A DNA stretch of 64,000 nt from Lathyrus oleraceus (Eukaryota > Streptophyta > Magnoliopsida > Fabales > Fabaceae), in the NCBI RefSeq assembly GCF_024323335.1, contig NC_066584.1, positions 241,641,994-241,705,993 of the forward strand, written 5' to 3'. Position 1 is the stretch's first letter, and each line of letters opens with the position of its first letter. Shown piece by piece: positions 33,796 to 47,301 of the stretch. The translations under genes were made by a program, and so were the position numbers. Below the pieces are notes generated by a model. That model worked only from the letters and a program-made list of their open reading frames with translations, was not told where the DNA came from and made no database searches.

Positions 33796-36700
33796 TCTGA
33801 TCTATGGATGACCGTAGGAACATCTACAGCGACCCAATTGTGGCAAACACCACCAAGAATAACGAAGTTGTTCACGTCCTTTGCATCCTCTTCCAAGATA
33901 GCAGCAGCTTCCTCCTCAGGTTGATCAGCATGGATGAATCCTCCACTTGTGAACAAACCTTGCTCATTACATGCCCCAGAACAGTAGCCAATGCCAGCCC
34001 GGGATCTATTGTCTTCAAGTTCAATCACCTTCCCTAAACCAGCAACTGCACCACACTCAATGGCCAGCTTCGCATCACGGTAGGAAGTGAATGAAGGAGA
34101 CTTCTTCTCGATTGGTTCATCAATAGATAAAGCTTGGAATGGCATTCCAACTTCATCTTCAGTGTCAATGTACGAGAAAGAGGACAAATGACTAACCAGG
34201 AGAGCCTTTTCTCCCCCTACTACAACCAATTTCTTATTTTTGACAAATTTCAGCTTCTGGTGTAGGGTGGATGTCACGGCGCCAACCTCGTGAATCCATG
34301 GTCTGCCTAAGAGACAGCTATAAGATGGGTGGATATCCATTACCTGGAAGGTAACTTGGAAATCACTTGGTCCGATTTTGATAGGGAGATCAACTTCCCC
34401 AATCACTGTCTTACGCGACCCATTGAATGCTTTTACAACAACCCCACTCTGCCTCATAGGTAGACCTTGATATGACAATCTGGAGAGTGTGGTCTTTGGC
34501 AATACATTTAAAGAAGATCCAGTGTCCACCAGCACATTGGACATTGCATCAGATTTGCAATTCATGGAGATATGTAAAGCCATGTTGTGGTCTCTTCCCT
34601 CCTCAGGGAGATCAGCGTCACAAAAGCTCAAAGTGTTGCAAGCGGTGATGTTTGCAACAATACTATCAAATTGCTCAATGGTGACGTCGTGATCAACATA
34701 CGCCAGATCCAAGACTTTCTGCAGAGCCTCCCTATGGGGTTCTGAATTCAGCAGCAGAGAAAGAATGGAAATCTTGGATGGCGTTTGTAGAAGCTGGTCT
34801 ACAATGTTGTACTCACTCTTTCTGATGAGCCTCAGCATCTCATCAGATTCTTCATCTACAATGCCACTCGGGCCAACTGAAGAAACAGGAGTTTTTTGTA
34901 CAGAGGAGGATGGTTTGGCAACATCACGTGCCTGATTCTGAATATTCACAGCGGTCCCAACCGGACGCTCAACCGTATCAGAAGCAACAGCCTTAGGAGG
35001 CGCGGAAAACACACGACCACTTCGGGTCAACCCACTTACATCAGCGACGTTGGTCACAGAAGTTGAAGGCAAAGGCACTTCTACCCCATCTTGCACAGCG
35101 ACAGGATTGTATCTGAACGGTACGGCTCGGTCTGAAGAGTAAGGCACAGGGCCTGCAGGTTTAATGACCAAAGAAGGGGAAGCCTTCGGCTTGCTGCTAT
35201 CATAGCGGATAACAACAGGCTCGGGCAATTTGAACACTCGTGAAATCACATTCACCTCGGGATCGTCTTTATCAACATTGCGATTCTGCAAAATCTCAAT
35301 GGTACCCTCATCCAACAACTTTTGGAGTTCTCTTCGTACTTGATCGCAACCCAAGCGGTTAACCGAGCAGACGCGGCACTTGTCGTGGTTATGCTCTAAG
35401 TAGCTGTACTGACACAGCAAACGATGTAATTCAACCAACGACTGCCTAATGTGGCTTACATATCTGACCTTGTACTTCCCAAGGCATTCCTGAACCATAT
35501 TAACTGACTTCCCATGCACAGGCAATGGGTTCTTGGTGACATTCGGGCCTGAATCTTCAAAACTCAATATTCCACATCTCATAAGGTCTTGAACCTTAGT
35601 CTTGAGTGGGTAGCAATTCTCGATGTTATGGCCCGGAGCACCGGAATGGTAAATACAATGCTGATCTGGTTTATACCACCATTGTGGATTTGCAGGAATG
35701 GCAGGAGGATCCCTGGGAGAAACCAATTTCCTTTCCAACAAGGAAGGATAAAGCTCTGCATATGTCATAGGAATTGGATCGAAGCTGATCTTCTTCCTAT
35801 CATAACTCAAGTTAGCTTGATTGGTTGTACTGCCACGAGGCTGGTAAGCCTGCTGCTGTGGACGATGTTGTTGCTAGTACTGAGGCTGTTGATATTGTTG
35901 TTGATGCTGATACTGCTGATGTTGCTGAGCATTGTCTTTAAAGACAGGTGCTATATGAGCCACCTGGTGCTGATGACCGGCACGACGTGCAGGCTTCCTC
36001 TGAGAGAGGGTCTTCTGTGCTTGGGATGGGATTGCACAGCATGTGCTTCCCCATCTTTCCTCTTAAACGCCCCATATCGTTTAGAAGAAGAGCTCTCATC
36101 TTTCGCCAATCGTCCCTCACGGACACCTTCTTCAAGACGCATCCCCATGTTCACCATCTCGGTGAAATCAGAGGGAGCGCTTGCTACCATCCGCTCATAG
36201 TAGAATGAGCCAAGAGTCTTCAAAAAGATCTTGGTCATTTCTTTCTCCTCCAGCGGTGGAGTAATCTGAGCTGCCAGCTCTCGCCACCTCTGGGCGTACT
36301 CCTTGAAAGTTTCCTTGTCCTTCTGCGACATGGACCTGAGTTGATCTCGGTCAGGCGCCATATCGACGTTATACTTATACTGCTTGACGAAGGCTTCGCC
36401 AAGGTCGTTGAAGGATCTGATATTGGCACTGTCTAAGCTCATGTACCATTTGAGCGCGGCACCGGATAGACTTTCTTGGAAATAATGAATCAGAAGCTGA
36501 TCATTATCAGTCTGGGTAGACATCTTCCTGGCGTACATGACCAGGTGAGCGAGTGGACAGGTGTTCCCTTTATACTTTTCAAAGTCAGGTACTTTGAATT
36601 TAATCGGTATCTTCACACCGGGAACAAGGCACAACTCGGCAGCAGACTTGCCGAATAAATCTTTACCTCGAAGAGTCCTCAATTCCTTTCTCAGCTCAAG

Positions 36701-37102
36701 GAATTGGTCGTTCATGGCGTCCATCTTTTCATGAACGTCTGAGCCCTCAGATGGCTCAGAGTGATAGATGGTGTCGTCTACCCTTGGCATGGTATGCACG
36801 ACAGGAGGAGCGGCAACAGGGACCGGGCTAGATGTCGGCATGTGAGCAAAAGTTGGCGCAGGCAGATCAGGCATAAAACCTGGAGGCATTCCCCAAGGGA
36901 ACCCGGGTGGCATAGCATTGGGCACCTGATGAGCACTGACTGGCACAGTCGAAGTGACGACCTCTGAGATGACCGTCCTCTGGGCAGGAGTTGCAGGCGA
37001 TTGAGCAGGTTGATTTTGAGCAGCGATGAGTTGCTCCATCAAAGCGCCAAGTCTGGCGACCTCTTCTTTCAGTTCTTTGTTCTCTTGTTCTAGCTGCTCC
37101 AT
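33796..37102 (-). pseudogene. gag-pro: Ogre gag-protease, broken by a frameshift and a stop
   Basis: The frame is open from 37171 but the first Met is at 37102 (MEQLEQENKE...), followed by a short coiled-coil-like stretch. The Gag domain lies at about 36600-36200. A frameshift occurs between about 36030 and 36000. An in-frame TAG lies at 35876-35874, within a Gln-rich linker. The later frame is open from there to the intron donor. It holds a CCHC-like motif (CIYH...GHNIENC, about 35660-35610) and the protease DTGSS (about 34520). Without Gag this copy would depend on proteins from other Ogres. Confidence 0.9.
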
Positions 37103-37403
37103 AACTCTCGCAGAATTGACTCGAGTATAATACCGGTGAGTCAGCTTGTCTTCAAAATAAATGAAGAACACAGAGTTAGGACAAGAAGACCAGAAACAAA
37201 GGGTACCTGCTTATGCAAAAATGATGCATGAAATGCTTGTGCAGATGCTTTGTTTATTTTCAAGGAACCCTTAGGGTATTATTTGCAATATTTTGAATAG
37301 TTAAAGCATTTTAATTTCTCATGGAAAATATTTCATTCAATATATTGAGACAAAGGAGTACAGCATTTTTGATCATTACAAAGAGAAAAGGGAAATAAAC
37401 ATC
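37103..37403 (-). other. Spacer between Ogre ORF1 and gag
   Basis: This AT-rich stretch has no ORF of its own. The near-identity with the left Ogre copy ends inside it, at 37359, which corresponds to 9780. Confidence 0.7.
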
Positions 37404-38852
37404 CTATGGATCCCTAGAAGCTCGGGATGCTGGAAGACGAGAAGTACACAGCTTCTTGATCTCTCTCTCATAGGCCGCTTCCATGTCTGCTTTCTCCTTT
37501 GCAAGTCGATTGTACCTCCTCTTCCAGAATTTGGAAGACTGAGGAAGCAGAGAGGTCCAAGTGTCGTTCGGATCGTCGATCACTCGATGTTCGAGGAACT
37601 CAATCATAGCGTCCTTCTCCTTAAGCTGCTGAAGCAATTCTTCTCTTTCACGGATCCAAGCACGTGAAAGGTCTTCTTCTCTCAACTCCTCTACACGTTG
37701 GGTAGGGAGGGTTGAAGGCCCAGCCACATCCAATGGTGTAGGTCTCGGGTGATCATATGGCATCAAGTACACAGCAGCTCTCTGTCTGACCCAAGAGGTG
37801 TATGGCTCCAAAGCAATGCAGTTCTTTGGACCCAACTCATTCCTACTCTTCTTGTGAATACTGCGCCAAGCACGGACAAATCTGGCTTTCAGGCCTTGGG
37901 GATCTTTACCCTCCTGGAAGAACACACCTTCTAACAGAATGTTATGAGGTTTATCCTTTAGGGGGAACCCAAGCTGACGTCGTGCGAGAATGGGATTGTA
38001 GCTGATCCCACCACATGTGCCAAGAAGAGGCACATTAGGGAATTCACCACAATAGTCAATGATCTGGACGGTATCATACACGCGATCATACCAGGTGATA
38101 TCATCATTAGTGAGAGACATAAGTCTCTGAGACCACCGTAGACATCCCTTGTTCTCCTTGAAAGCAACTGTCTGCGGCAAGTGCGAAATAAACCACTTGT
38201 ATAGCAAAGGTAGACATCAGACAATAACTCCTCCACCCTTTGCGTTCCTCAGATGCAAAGAGACATAGGCATCGCCCAACAAAGTCGGAACGGGATTAAG
38301 AACTGAGAAGATCCTAATGGCGTTCATGTCCACGAACTTGTCGAAGTTGGGGAATAACACTAATCCATAGATGAGCAGCACAAACAAAGCCTCAAAGGCA
38401 TCCTCACTCATGGCCTTCCCATAAAAGGTAGCTTGAGCAATGAGGAACTTGGAGGGAAAACCCTGAATTCCGCCTTTGGTAGTCAGATTAGCCCTAATCA
38501 AATCTTCATCTATGTGCAACAAGTTGGCAATCTCTCGAGCAGTCGGAATACTCTCTAGGCCACTGAACGGCACTTGATCCAAAATCGGAATCCCAATGAG
38601 ATGAGAATATTCCTCCAAGGTTGGCAACAGCTGGAAGTCCGGAAATGAGAAGCAATGATACAGAGGATCATAAAACTGGGCTAGAGTACTCATCAGCCCT
38701 TCGTCAACCTGAGTAGTCAGCAGAGGCAGAAGCTTCCCATAGCGAGCTTTGAAACCCAAGGGATCTAATACATAAGATGTCAGATTCCTTAACTCTTTTA
38801 CATCGGGCTGCCTAAAGCTGTACTTCTTCGTATGCCTTTTTGGTCTTTCCAT
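37404..38852 (-). pseudogene. Ogre ORF1, right copy, with one nonsense mutation
   Basis: This is the same 482-codon frame as 9825-11273, with a handful of substitutions. At 38219-38217 a Cys codon TGT has become TGA, ending the protein at about residue 211 of 482. The rest of the frame is open to 37404. A single base change is the only break, so the loss is recent. The function of the ORF1 family is unknown. Confidence 0.92.
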
Positions 38853-39847
38853 GTCTGAAAATTTTGCAAATAAACCCTTTTAAGCTCCTTGAATTTTTTT
38901 TTTTTTTTTGATGACATGAAGTGCAGATGAATGCGTGAATGCAACAATCACACTCAAGGATCAAACAAGTCACACCAAACAAAGGTCATGGGAAAGCTCA
39001 TTGTATCCCTAATATCAATCATCCATTTTGGTGGATTTAGGTTTTCACCTTATCGACACCCAAGTTCCATTGATTTTAACGGTACATGAACCGGCTCAAA
39101 CATCCTTAATATCAACCATCCGTTTTGGGGGATTTAGGTTTTATACCTGATCAACGCCCAGGTTCCATTGATATTAAGGTTGTTTGAACGACTCAACCAC
39201 GAATCACGGGTTTGCTGAGAGTCGCGAGCATGGAGTTTTGGTTAAGAACCACCCAAAGGGAGTGTACTAGGTTTTAAACCTGCCAGACATGTTCTACCAG
39301 AGGTTCCCATAATCATCGTTCCATCTTTCGAATATTATCGGAGGAACGAATACTCGTATTCCAAAAATATTCTCAAGAGAAACTCTTATGAGTGTAGTAT
39401 CGCGTAACAATCGCATCAGAACTTACATCTGAACGACCTTCGCACTACGTCCTAAAAATAGGCCAAGAGTGGGTTGGTAAACTACGGTCCTTGGCTTCTG
39501 CGGCACATGATTGAAAGAATAATGCCTAACCACAAATAACTTGTGTGACATTATTAAATCAACATGACCTCCACCAAGTGAATGGACTCGCAAGTCAACT
39601 GGCTAAGGAATACTCCACACCAGTCAACAAGGACTATGCCATTCTCCTATCCTAGAGTGCACTCGAGTTCGGGTATAGAACTCATCTCACAGAGATCACC
39701 AAAGCAAACAGCAATTGTATATCAAGCAATTCAAACATTACAATCAATACAGTTATCCCAAATGGTACAAAAATATGTCATATAACAAATAACAATATAT
39801 CACACAACAAGGGTGAAAAGTAGGCAATACCACCAAGGATTTATTTC
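38853..39847 (-). other. 5' leader of the right Ogre copy
   Basis: It is nearly identical to 11274-12277. The stem-loop unit with arms 39096-39115 and 39168-39187 is fully kept. The first unit (about 39010-39078) carries one change (TTGATTTT) that weakens its stem. Confidence 0.75.
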
Positions 39848-39865
39848 TCCCCAGCAGAGTCGCCA
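39848..39865 (-). promoter_or_regulatory. Primer-binding site of the right Ogre copy
   Basis: The minus strand reads TGGCGACTCTGCTGGGGA, six bases after the LTR end at 39872. Confidence 0.9.
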
Positions 39866-39871
39866 CTTTTC

Positions 39872-42800
39872 TGTAGCGGTGTATTCGTCGCTTTATGATT
39901 TATTAATTAAACCATAAGCAAAGCATACAATGAATCGAGTCGCCACCGCATTTTTATTTATCCAAAGGACTGGCTAAAAAGCGAACAAAAGCCTAAGAAG
40001 TTTTACACATAGAAAACCAATGAAAAGATCAGAGAGTCTGGGTAAGGGGTAAATTACGCAATGGGAAGGTGTTAGGCACCCACTACGTCCTAGGTACTCC
40101 TAGGGAGCCCTTTTCACACTTGTTGTACTAAATTGTTATTTGTTATGAAATATTTATTGTGCAAACATGGATGGGATGATGAGAAAAGAATATACAAGTT
40201 TTATTGTTTTTGTGTTCGAACGGATGAACCCGTTGCCTACGTACCTTCCATCAAAGGTAAGGATCAAAACGCCGTAGTTCGGCTAAAAGATTTCCAAAAG
40301 TTAGTGGATTCAATTTTAAACACAAACCCTAAGGTCTTACGTTATCCACGGGAGAAAACTCAACCTTATACAATCAACGAGTCCACCATGTGAGAAAAGC
40401 TTCAACTTGCTAGTGAGGGGTTAACCCTATAATAAGCAAGGAAGACTTACAATTCAATCAACTAAGGACGAATAGGTGAGATTAACATCAACCAACTAGG
40501 ATAAATCAAACCTATGGCTAGTGTATGAAAACTTAACAAGAATGGACAAAGCCACAAAACAATTGAATGGGTGAGGTTAATTAATTATGAGTATTTACAA
40601 AAGGAGGGTCAAAGTATGATTAAGATTGATTCAAAAGAAGTATTATGAAATGGAGTTTGAAAAGTCAAGGACTTAGGGTCCAGGTTTCTAATTTGAAAGC
40701 ATGAAGATGTTTGCACAATATTTATCTCAAGTTTTAAAAGCAATGTGTGAAAAGGTTTAGGACAAAATGGATGAATGGATGAAGATGGAGTGTAAAACTT
40801 CCTAGAAGGTTCACCTCTTGAAATCATATAGAAGATGACTCAAGTGTGTCCTTTGGAATAAGCAATGAGCAATAATAAACAAGCAAAGCAAAGGAAGAAA
40901 GTCAACAAAAGCGGATACCGGATGCCAATCACTGGACTTATGCCAATCTCCTAAGACAGAACTGGATATCAGAGGCCACTCTATGGACTTATACCAATCC
41001 CCTCAATAAAGAAATAAAAAGTGGATACCGGATGCCAATCTATCTGGACTTATACCAATCTCCAACAACAAAGCAAACACTTGGATGTCAGATGCCAATC
41101 TATCTGGGCTTACTCTATCCTCCAACATATGATCATAGGAAAACAAATGCCAAATTACATGGACTTACAATTGCATCCTCACATACAACAAACAAATGCA
41201 TCAAGCAAAGAGAAGATGAGTGGCCAATGAAATGGTCTTATATTCACTTCCATATCATAGGACCAATGGCCAATGAATGGTCTTACAACAATGCTCAATG
41301 TGTACACACATTGATCACAACCACAAGGACAAATGATCATGTCACTTATATGTGGGCAATTAATGATGATAAATGCACAAAGCATGCAAGCAGACATGTA
41401 TAACTGAACTAAGTAATCAATCAACCAAAGTCATTCAGCACACTCTATAACCAAACAATTAGGCTCATACACAGGGTTAGGCATTGAAGCCAACTGGAAT
41501 AGGGTTAATGGTGCTCTTAACCTTGACATTGAGAGCCAAGGTGAAGCAGATGAAAGGATATGAGGGGTGTGCCTCATGCTCTTATCCCTGGTCAGGGAGA
41601 GCTTCAAATGATAGAAGGTGTGGGAGTTCAGAAAGTAGGAACTCTCTCCACAGATTATTGACTCGATTGATCTTGGGCTTTTACTCACTATGCATCAACA
41701 CAGGTGATGTGAGCAAGGTGAGTGACACACAGAATAGTAGGAGATAGGCTACATATCTCTTTTGTCTACCAATTGCCTTATTCAAAGGACTTTTCCTGCT
41801 TGGGACAAAAGTAAACAAGCACAAATATTGCCTCTTAAGGAGGACTTCAGACAGTTGCCTGGCCAAGTAACAGGCCAGGTCTTCCAGACTACATGAGGAC
41901 AAGAGATTCTACCTCAATGCAAATGCTATCAAGCAAAGCAATGCAAGTTCTCAAAGAACTAATAGCAACTAATGGTACCTGAAATCAATCAAATAAAATC
42001 AGTATACAACTCAAATTCAAAACCAATATAAGATAAGGATCAACAGTCCACACAATCAGTCAAATGTGCAATGCACAAAGCTCAAAGCATATGAGCTAAG
42101 CATCCTACAAAACAAACAAGTTAGTTCATGATAATCAATCAAACTCAATCAATTTGCATTAATCCCCTTAAAGCATTTGCTTCTTAACCTGAAAAACAAA
42201 CTCAAACATGAGAAACAAGACCACTAGGACAAGCCTAGGGTCAAAAGGAGATAAAAAATCCAAAACAGCAAGTGAAAGCTATCCAAAATCAAGTTCAAAC
42301 AATTAAGAAACAAACCCAAGTGGTTTCATATTCATATCATTCATCATTATCATTTCACAAACAAATTAGGTCAAAGCATGTCATATAGCACCTCAAAGAA
42401 GTCAACAGAAAGACTTCACTCAAATCCAGTCACAAACATTTCAATAAATCCTCAAATAATTCATGATCAAACATCATCCATAACATGATAAGCATACCAA
42501 ATTTCAGCTCATTTGGATCAAGGGAAGTAGGTCAATGAAAATCAGAAAGTCAAAGCAAGTTCAAGCAAACTCATACAAAGCATCAAAACATGCACCAACT
42601 TCAATTAATCATAAAACAGAAACAACACATGATAAATGAATGGGACCAAAGCCATGATAAACTTTAAGATGTCTACATTACTCATGCCAAATTTCACATC
42701 CATCCAATTAATAACCAGAATTTCACAAACCAAATACAAACATGTATCACAAAAAATCAACAAATGACCAAACAGGGGAGAAAATTCCAATCAAATAGGA

Positions 42801-45293
42801 AATGCCATCAATAATTCCAGAACAATGCACATGTATTCTCAACATCCATAAGTATATTCATGCAAAAATCCAGACCATTTTGAGTTCAATAAGCATGGTA
42901 ACAAAAATAAAGAAGTTGGACATGAATGGTGTGACACAAATTGTCACACCTCTATTCAAAAAATCATATCTCATCAACCAGCAATGATAAATTCACAAAC
43001 TCTATACCAAAATCACCATGAACATGTCTAGTTTAAGCACAAAAAATTTCAGAGTCATTAGATTAAGTATCATTATTTCACAAGCAAAATGGCATGGCAT
43101 ACACAAAATGGACACACATGAACAAACCCTAGGCATTTTTAAAATCTACACGTGCAAAAAATCTGGAAAAATCACCATAATAAACTAGAGATCATGAGGA
43201 GCATTTCACAAAAAATTGCATCAAATTTGGACAAGTATTGGCAGAGTTATGAATTTTTGAAGATTGAAGATCAAAATGAAATAAATATTGAAATAAGAAA
43301 TGATTTAAAAAAGAAATGAAACACGGCAATGGCAATTTGGTAATTACACGGCCACTTAAGTGAAACGCCGCGTTTCACTTAAGGGCGTGTCAGCCAATGA
43401 TTGGCTTCATGGCCAAAAACACGGGAATGCATGCAGAATTGGTTCAGCGAAGATCAAACACGGGTTTTAGCAAGGAAAATTAGGGTTTTGACCGTGTTCT
43501 TCAACATTTTTCCAGATTTTTTCAGCAAGAACAAATTGTAACCAAAATCAACAAACAATATATCATTGTGTTCATCTCATCATGTACATCATTGACCCTA
43601 ATTCGAACTAACAAGGATGAATCGAGCAGAATAACATCTAAACATCAAATTTCATTTCAACATAACTTCCACAATACTCGATGAAATTTCACGATTTAAA
43701 GTTCAGTATAACCAGCAAGGCAAGATCTATCCAAAGCATGTCAACATTTTAAGAATAGCAAGATTCGAAAGTTCACCTGATTTGAAGAACAGTGTTGCTT
43801 TCGTGGTTCTTTGGCTGTGTATCGTTGAAACAGATGTTCCCTCAAGCTCCAGAAGGTGTATGGATGGTGAATCGTGGCTCAAACTTGCTTGATTGTGTTC
43901 AAATCAAAAACTGCCATGTGAGGTGCTTCTTCCAACAGTCCACGAAACAGCTCTACAGTTGTAGATTGATGCTTACAAAAGCTTCAGAAATGATGGTAGG
44001 TGATGCACCAATGAGCAAGGGCACGAGCTCTTTGGAATTTTTCAGAAAAAAAAAACAGATGAAGAATTGAGAGAGTTTTGAGAGAAAAAGTTTGAATCTC
44101 AGTTTGGTAAATTGTGGCTAGCGTTTTTCAATCTGAAAATGTGCAATATATACTCTGATTAACAATGCCTAAGCTTGGTTAGTGGAATGGTAATTGAATT
44201 TAGCTTAATGAAGTGGTTTGGTCAATTGGTGAAATCCACTCATGTTGCATGTGCATGGCATGCTACTGTGCGAAAATGGGCCTAAACAATCTCCAAATGT
44301 GGTTTTTGATCAGATGTAATTGGTAGAAAGTGTAGGCAAGGCTTAATTTGAAAGTCCATTTTTCACCCTCTCTTTTTTTAATTCAATGCACTTGAAAAAG
44401 GCCATTTTGATTGGATGATTTTTGGTGAAATGTGATGAAGGATTTGGATAGAGCATATCAAATGTGACTTGTAGCAAAAAACCTCACTCAATTTGGCCAA
44501 ATGGTTTGGAAGTTATCTCACTTTGAAGTTCAAAAATTCTTGAGAATGATTTGATCATAACTTGCCAACCATAAATGAGAAATGAGTGTTCTTGGACTTT
44601 TTGGAAATGGGAGAACAAGATCTTCAACTTTCATGTTGGACAAAAATTCATTTGAAGCTTGTATGATGAAGTAATTTTGAGGAGGAGAACTTTCCATTTT
44701 TGGCAAATTCCAATTACAGGTCAACTTACTATTTTTGGAAACTTTTCATCTGACCTCAAATTCTTCACTGTGGATATTTGACATGTTATATGAGGCTTAT
44801 ATGGACATGAATGAGACCTCCCAAACCAATTCCCACCATTAAATCACTGATTAAATGCACAGTTGACCACAGTTGACTTTGATAGGGTTTTGGTTGACTG
44901 AACCATGTTCTGATGAATTCCAAGCCCCTACCACTTGAGATCTTGATTCAAAATGATGTCACAACTCATATGAACTCTTGATGAATGATCATGGTGCCCA
45001 AATTCTTCAAGAATGGCCACCATCTATTGCTCAATGACTGTTTTGACTGTTTTGACCTAGCTTGCTTCAGCTGCAAGTAACATGGTTAGATGACAATATT
45101 TTTGTACTTTTGGTTAGTAAACAAATGAAAGCAATGATATACAAATGCAATACATGCTTGGTGATCAAGAACCACACTCACAAGATAACCCACCCACTAG
45201 GAGGGAAGCAAAGGTGCACAAAGATCCTTGAGGCAATGATATGGTATGATATGATGCCATGAGGGATCTTAGGGACAAAATTGGGGTCTTACA
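39872..45293 (-). repeat. Ogre 5' LTR, right copy (5422 bp)
   Basis: The minus strand starts TGTAAGACCCC at 45293 and ends at 39872. Its outer flank is GATAC (45294-45298), the expected 5-bp target site. It matches 12302-17726 almost throughout. It contains the degenerate GATGCCAATC minisatellite (about 40912-41170) and the 13-bp hairpin (43355-43383). Confidence 0.95.
44145..44152 (-). promoter_or_regulatory. Likely TATA box of the right Ogre LTR
   Basis: TATATATT on the minus strand, at the same offset as 16576-16583 in the middle LTR. Confidence 0.5.
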
Positions 45294-47301
45294 GATACCT
45301 TAATTGACATGCAAACGAGACTACGCGGAGTCTAGCAAACCTAGGGGATACAATCACACCACACAAACACATACAACATTAAGTAAACATACCAACAAGG
45401 GGCTTAATCATCACGGCTGGGCTTTAGTCGAGGGGTCATGTCAACCTCGACAAACAAGCCAACTGGAAAAGGGTGTTGTTAGCTCTTAACCCTAACATTG
45501 AGAGTTAGGGTGAAGCAGATGAAATGGGAATGAGGGGTGTGCCTCATAGCTCTTATCCCTGGCTTGGGAGAGCTTGAATCAAATAGAAAGTGTGGGAGTT
45601 CAGAATGAAGGAACTCTTTTATCCACATATGACTGACACAACAAAGATCTTGGGTTAATATCCACAATGCATCAACACAAGGTGTGTGAGCAAAGTGGAT
45701 GACACACTGAGTAGCAGGAGATGGATTGCACATCTCTTTTATCTGCCAATTGCCTCATGGAGGTCTTTCCCTGCTTGGCACAAAGATAAACAAACACAAG
45801 CATTGCCTCTTAAGGAGGACTTCAGACAGGTGCCTGCCCAAGTAACAGGACAGGTCTTCCATACTACATGAAGTCAGAGAGTTATACCTCAAATGGTTAA
45901 GCAACCAAGCAAAAGCAAGTTCAAAAGAACTTAAGCAACTTATGTACCTCTTGGAGAAAACAGAACTGGAATTGCTTGATCCAAGGCTTGCAAAGCTCAA
46001 ACAGATCCTCTACAGTGCTTGTATGATTGAATGGATGAAGAATGAAGGCTTAATCGTGCTTGATCTCTCCAAAACCAGCTTTCACCATTGATGTATCAAA
46101 GCTCCAAGTATGAACAATGCTACACAATTTGTTGTGGATCTAGCTTCAATAATGCTCCATAACGCTTATAGATGATTAATGAATCAAGAAAAGCGCAAGG
46201 TGTTTGAAGAAAATTGATGAAAGTTTGAGAGAAAAATTTCAAGAAAAATGGATCTAGATCTGAAAAAGTGATTATGGTTATGCAAAAACAGTTATCCTTT
46301 AGGCTTTATACTCCCTCTTAATCATGCCTCTAATCAGGTTTAAGCAAAATGGCCAATGGATTAGCAACATGAGAGTGTAAGTGCAAAATGGATATTCTCA
46401 CCCTATGTATGGAATGATCATGAACAGTGCACGAAATGGTGTTGAATTTCACTCAAAATATCCTTTTGGAGCCAATGGAAGTGTTGCCATGTGTAAACAA
46501 TGCATCATTTTTAAACTTGAAAATTCCCTCCAAAAATCAAGTGAAAAATCAAATGATTATGTGATGAAAATGCATGGCATGTGATGCATGATTTGGATAG
46601 TATATGTCAAGACATGAATGTACAAAAAAGAACCACTCCATCTGGCCTTTTGGTTAAGAAGTTATGCATGTTTGAAGTTCAATGTTCACTTGGCCATGAT
46701 TGATCCATATCTCTTCAACCACACATGAGGAATTCATGATCTTGGACTTTTTGGAAATGGGAGAGCAAGATCTTCAACTTTCATGTTGGACAAAATTTCA
46801 TTTGAAGCTTTCTTGATGATGTAATCTTGAGGAGAAAACCTTTCCATTTTTGGCAATTTCAAATTACAGGTCACTTACTATTTTTGGAAAGTTGTGATCT
46901 GACCTCAAATTCTTCATTGTTGATGTTTGAAATGTCAAATGAGACTTGTATGGACATGAATGAGGCATCTCTAACCATCTCCCACCTTCAAATCCATGGT
47001 TGAATTGACAGTTGACTTCTGTTGACTTTCTAGAGTTTCAGATGAACTGATCATTGACTGATGAGCTTTGAGCCTTCAATGCTTGACCAAACCACTTCAA
47101 AATGATCCTTGGGTCACATGAGCTCATTGAACCAACCCTAGGGCTTTGGTCTCATGGACAATGCGCTTGCTTGCTTGCACAACTGAATCTCCTGACCAGT
47201 CTTGACTGATGACTTGATGGACTATGCAATGAACAATGCAATGTTAATGACCTAAACATGAAAATGTATACAAAATGTGAGGTGCAAATTTGAGGTGCTA
47301 C
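45294..47301 (-). repeat. Older, diverged Ogre-like LTR fragment
   Basis: Blocks here resemble the Ogre LTR but with much divergence: 45454-45900 resembles 41484-41900, and 46680-47060 resembles 44540-44930. The minus strand starts with TGTAGCACCTC at 47301, a typical LTR border, and the sequence beyond is Athila coding DNA. So this is the 5' LTR of an older element inserted into Athila. The young Ogre then inserted into it at 45293/45294. The far end must lie left of the window. Confidence 0.75.
46304..46310 (-). promoter_or_regulatory. TATA box of the older Ogre-like LTR
   Basis: The minus strand reads TATAAAG, about 1 kb into the LTR, aligned with the TATATATT of the younger Ogre LTRs. 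Confidence 0.45.

Larger units (their letters stand above)
12302..45293 (-). mobile_element. Right Ogre retrotransposon, about 24.3 kb without the Tekay insert
   Basis: In element order: LTR 45293-39872, PBS, leader, ORF1, gag-pro, intron, pol, 3' UTR (30063-28470 and 19756-17727), polypurine tract, LTR 17726-12302. Subtracting the 8.7 kb Tekay insertion gives about 24.3 kb, in the range known for Ogre. The left LTR is followed by another PBS and ORF1 instead of host DNA, so this element is joined in tandem to a second Ogre. Confidence 0.9.
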
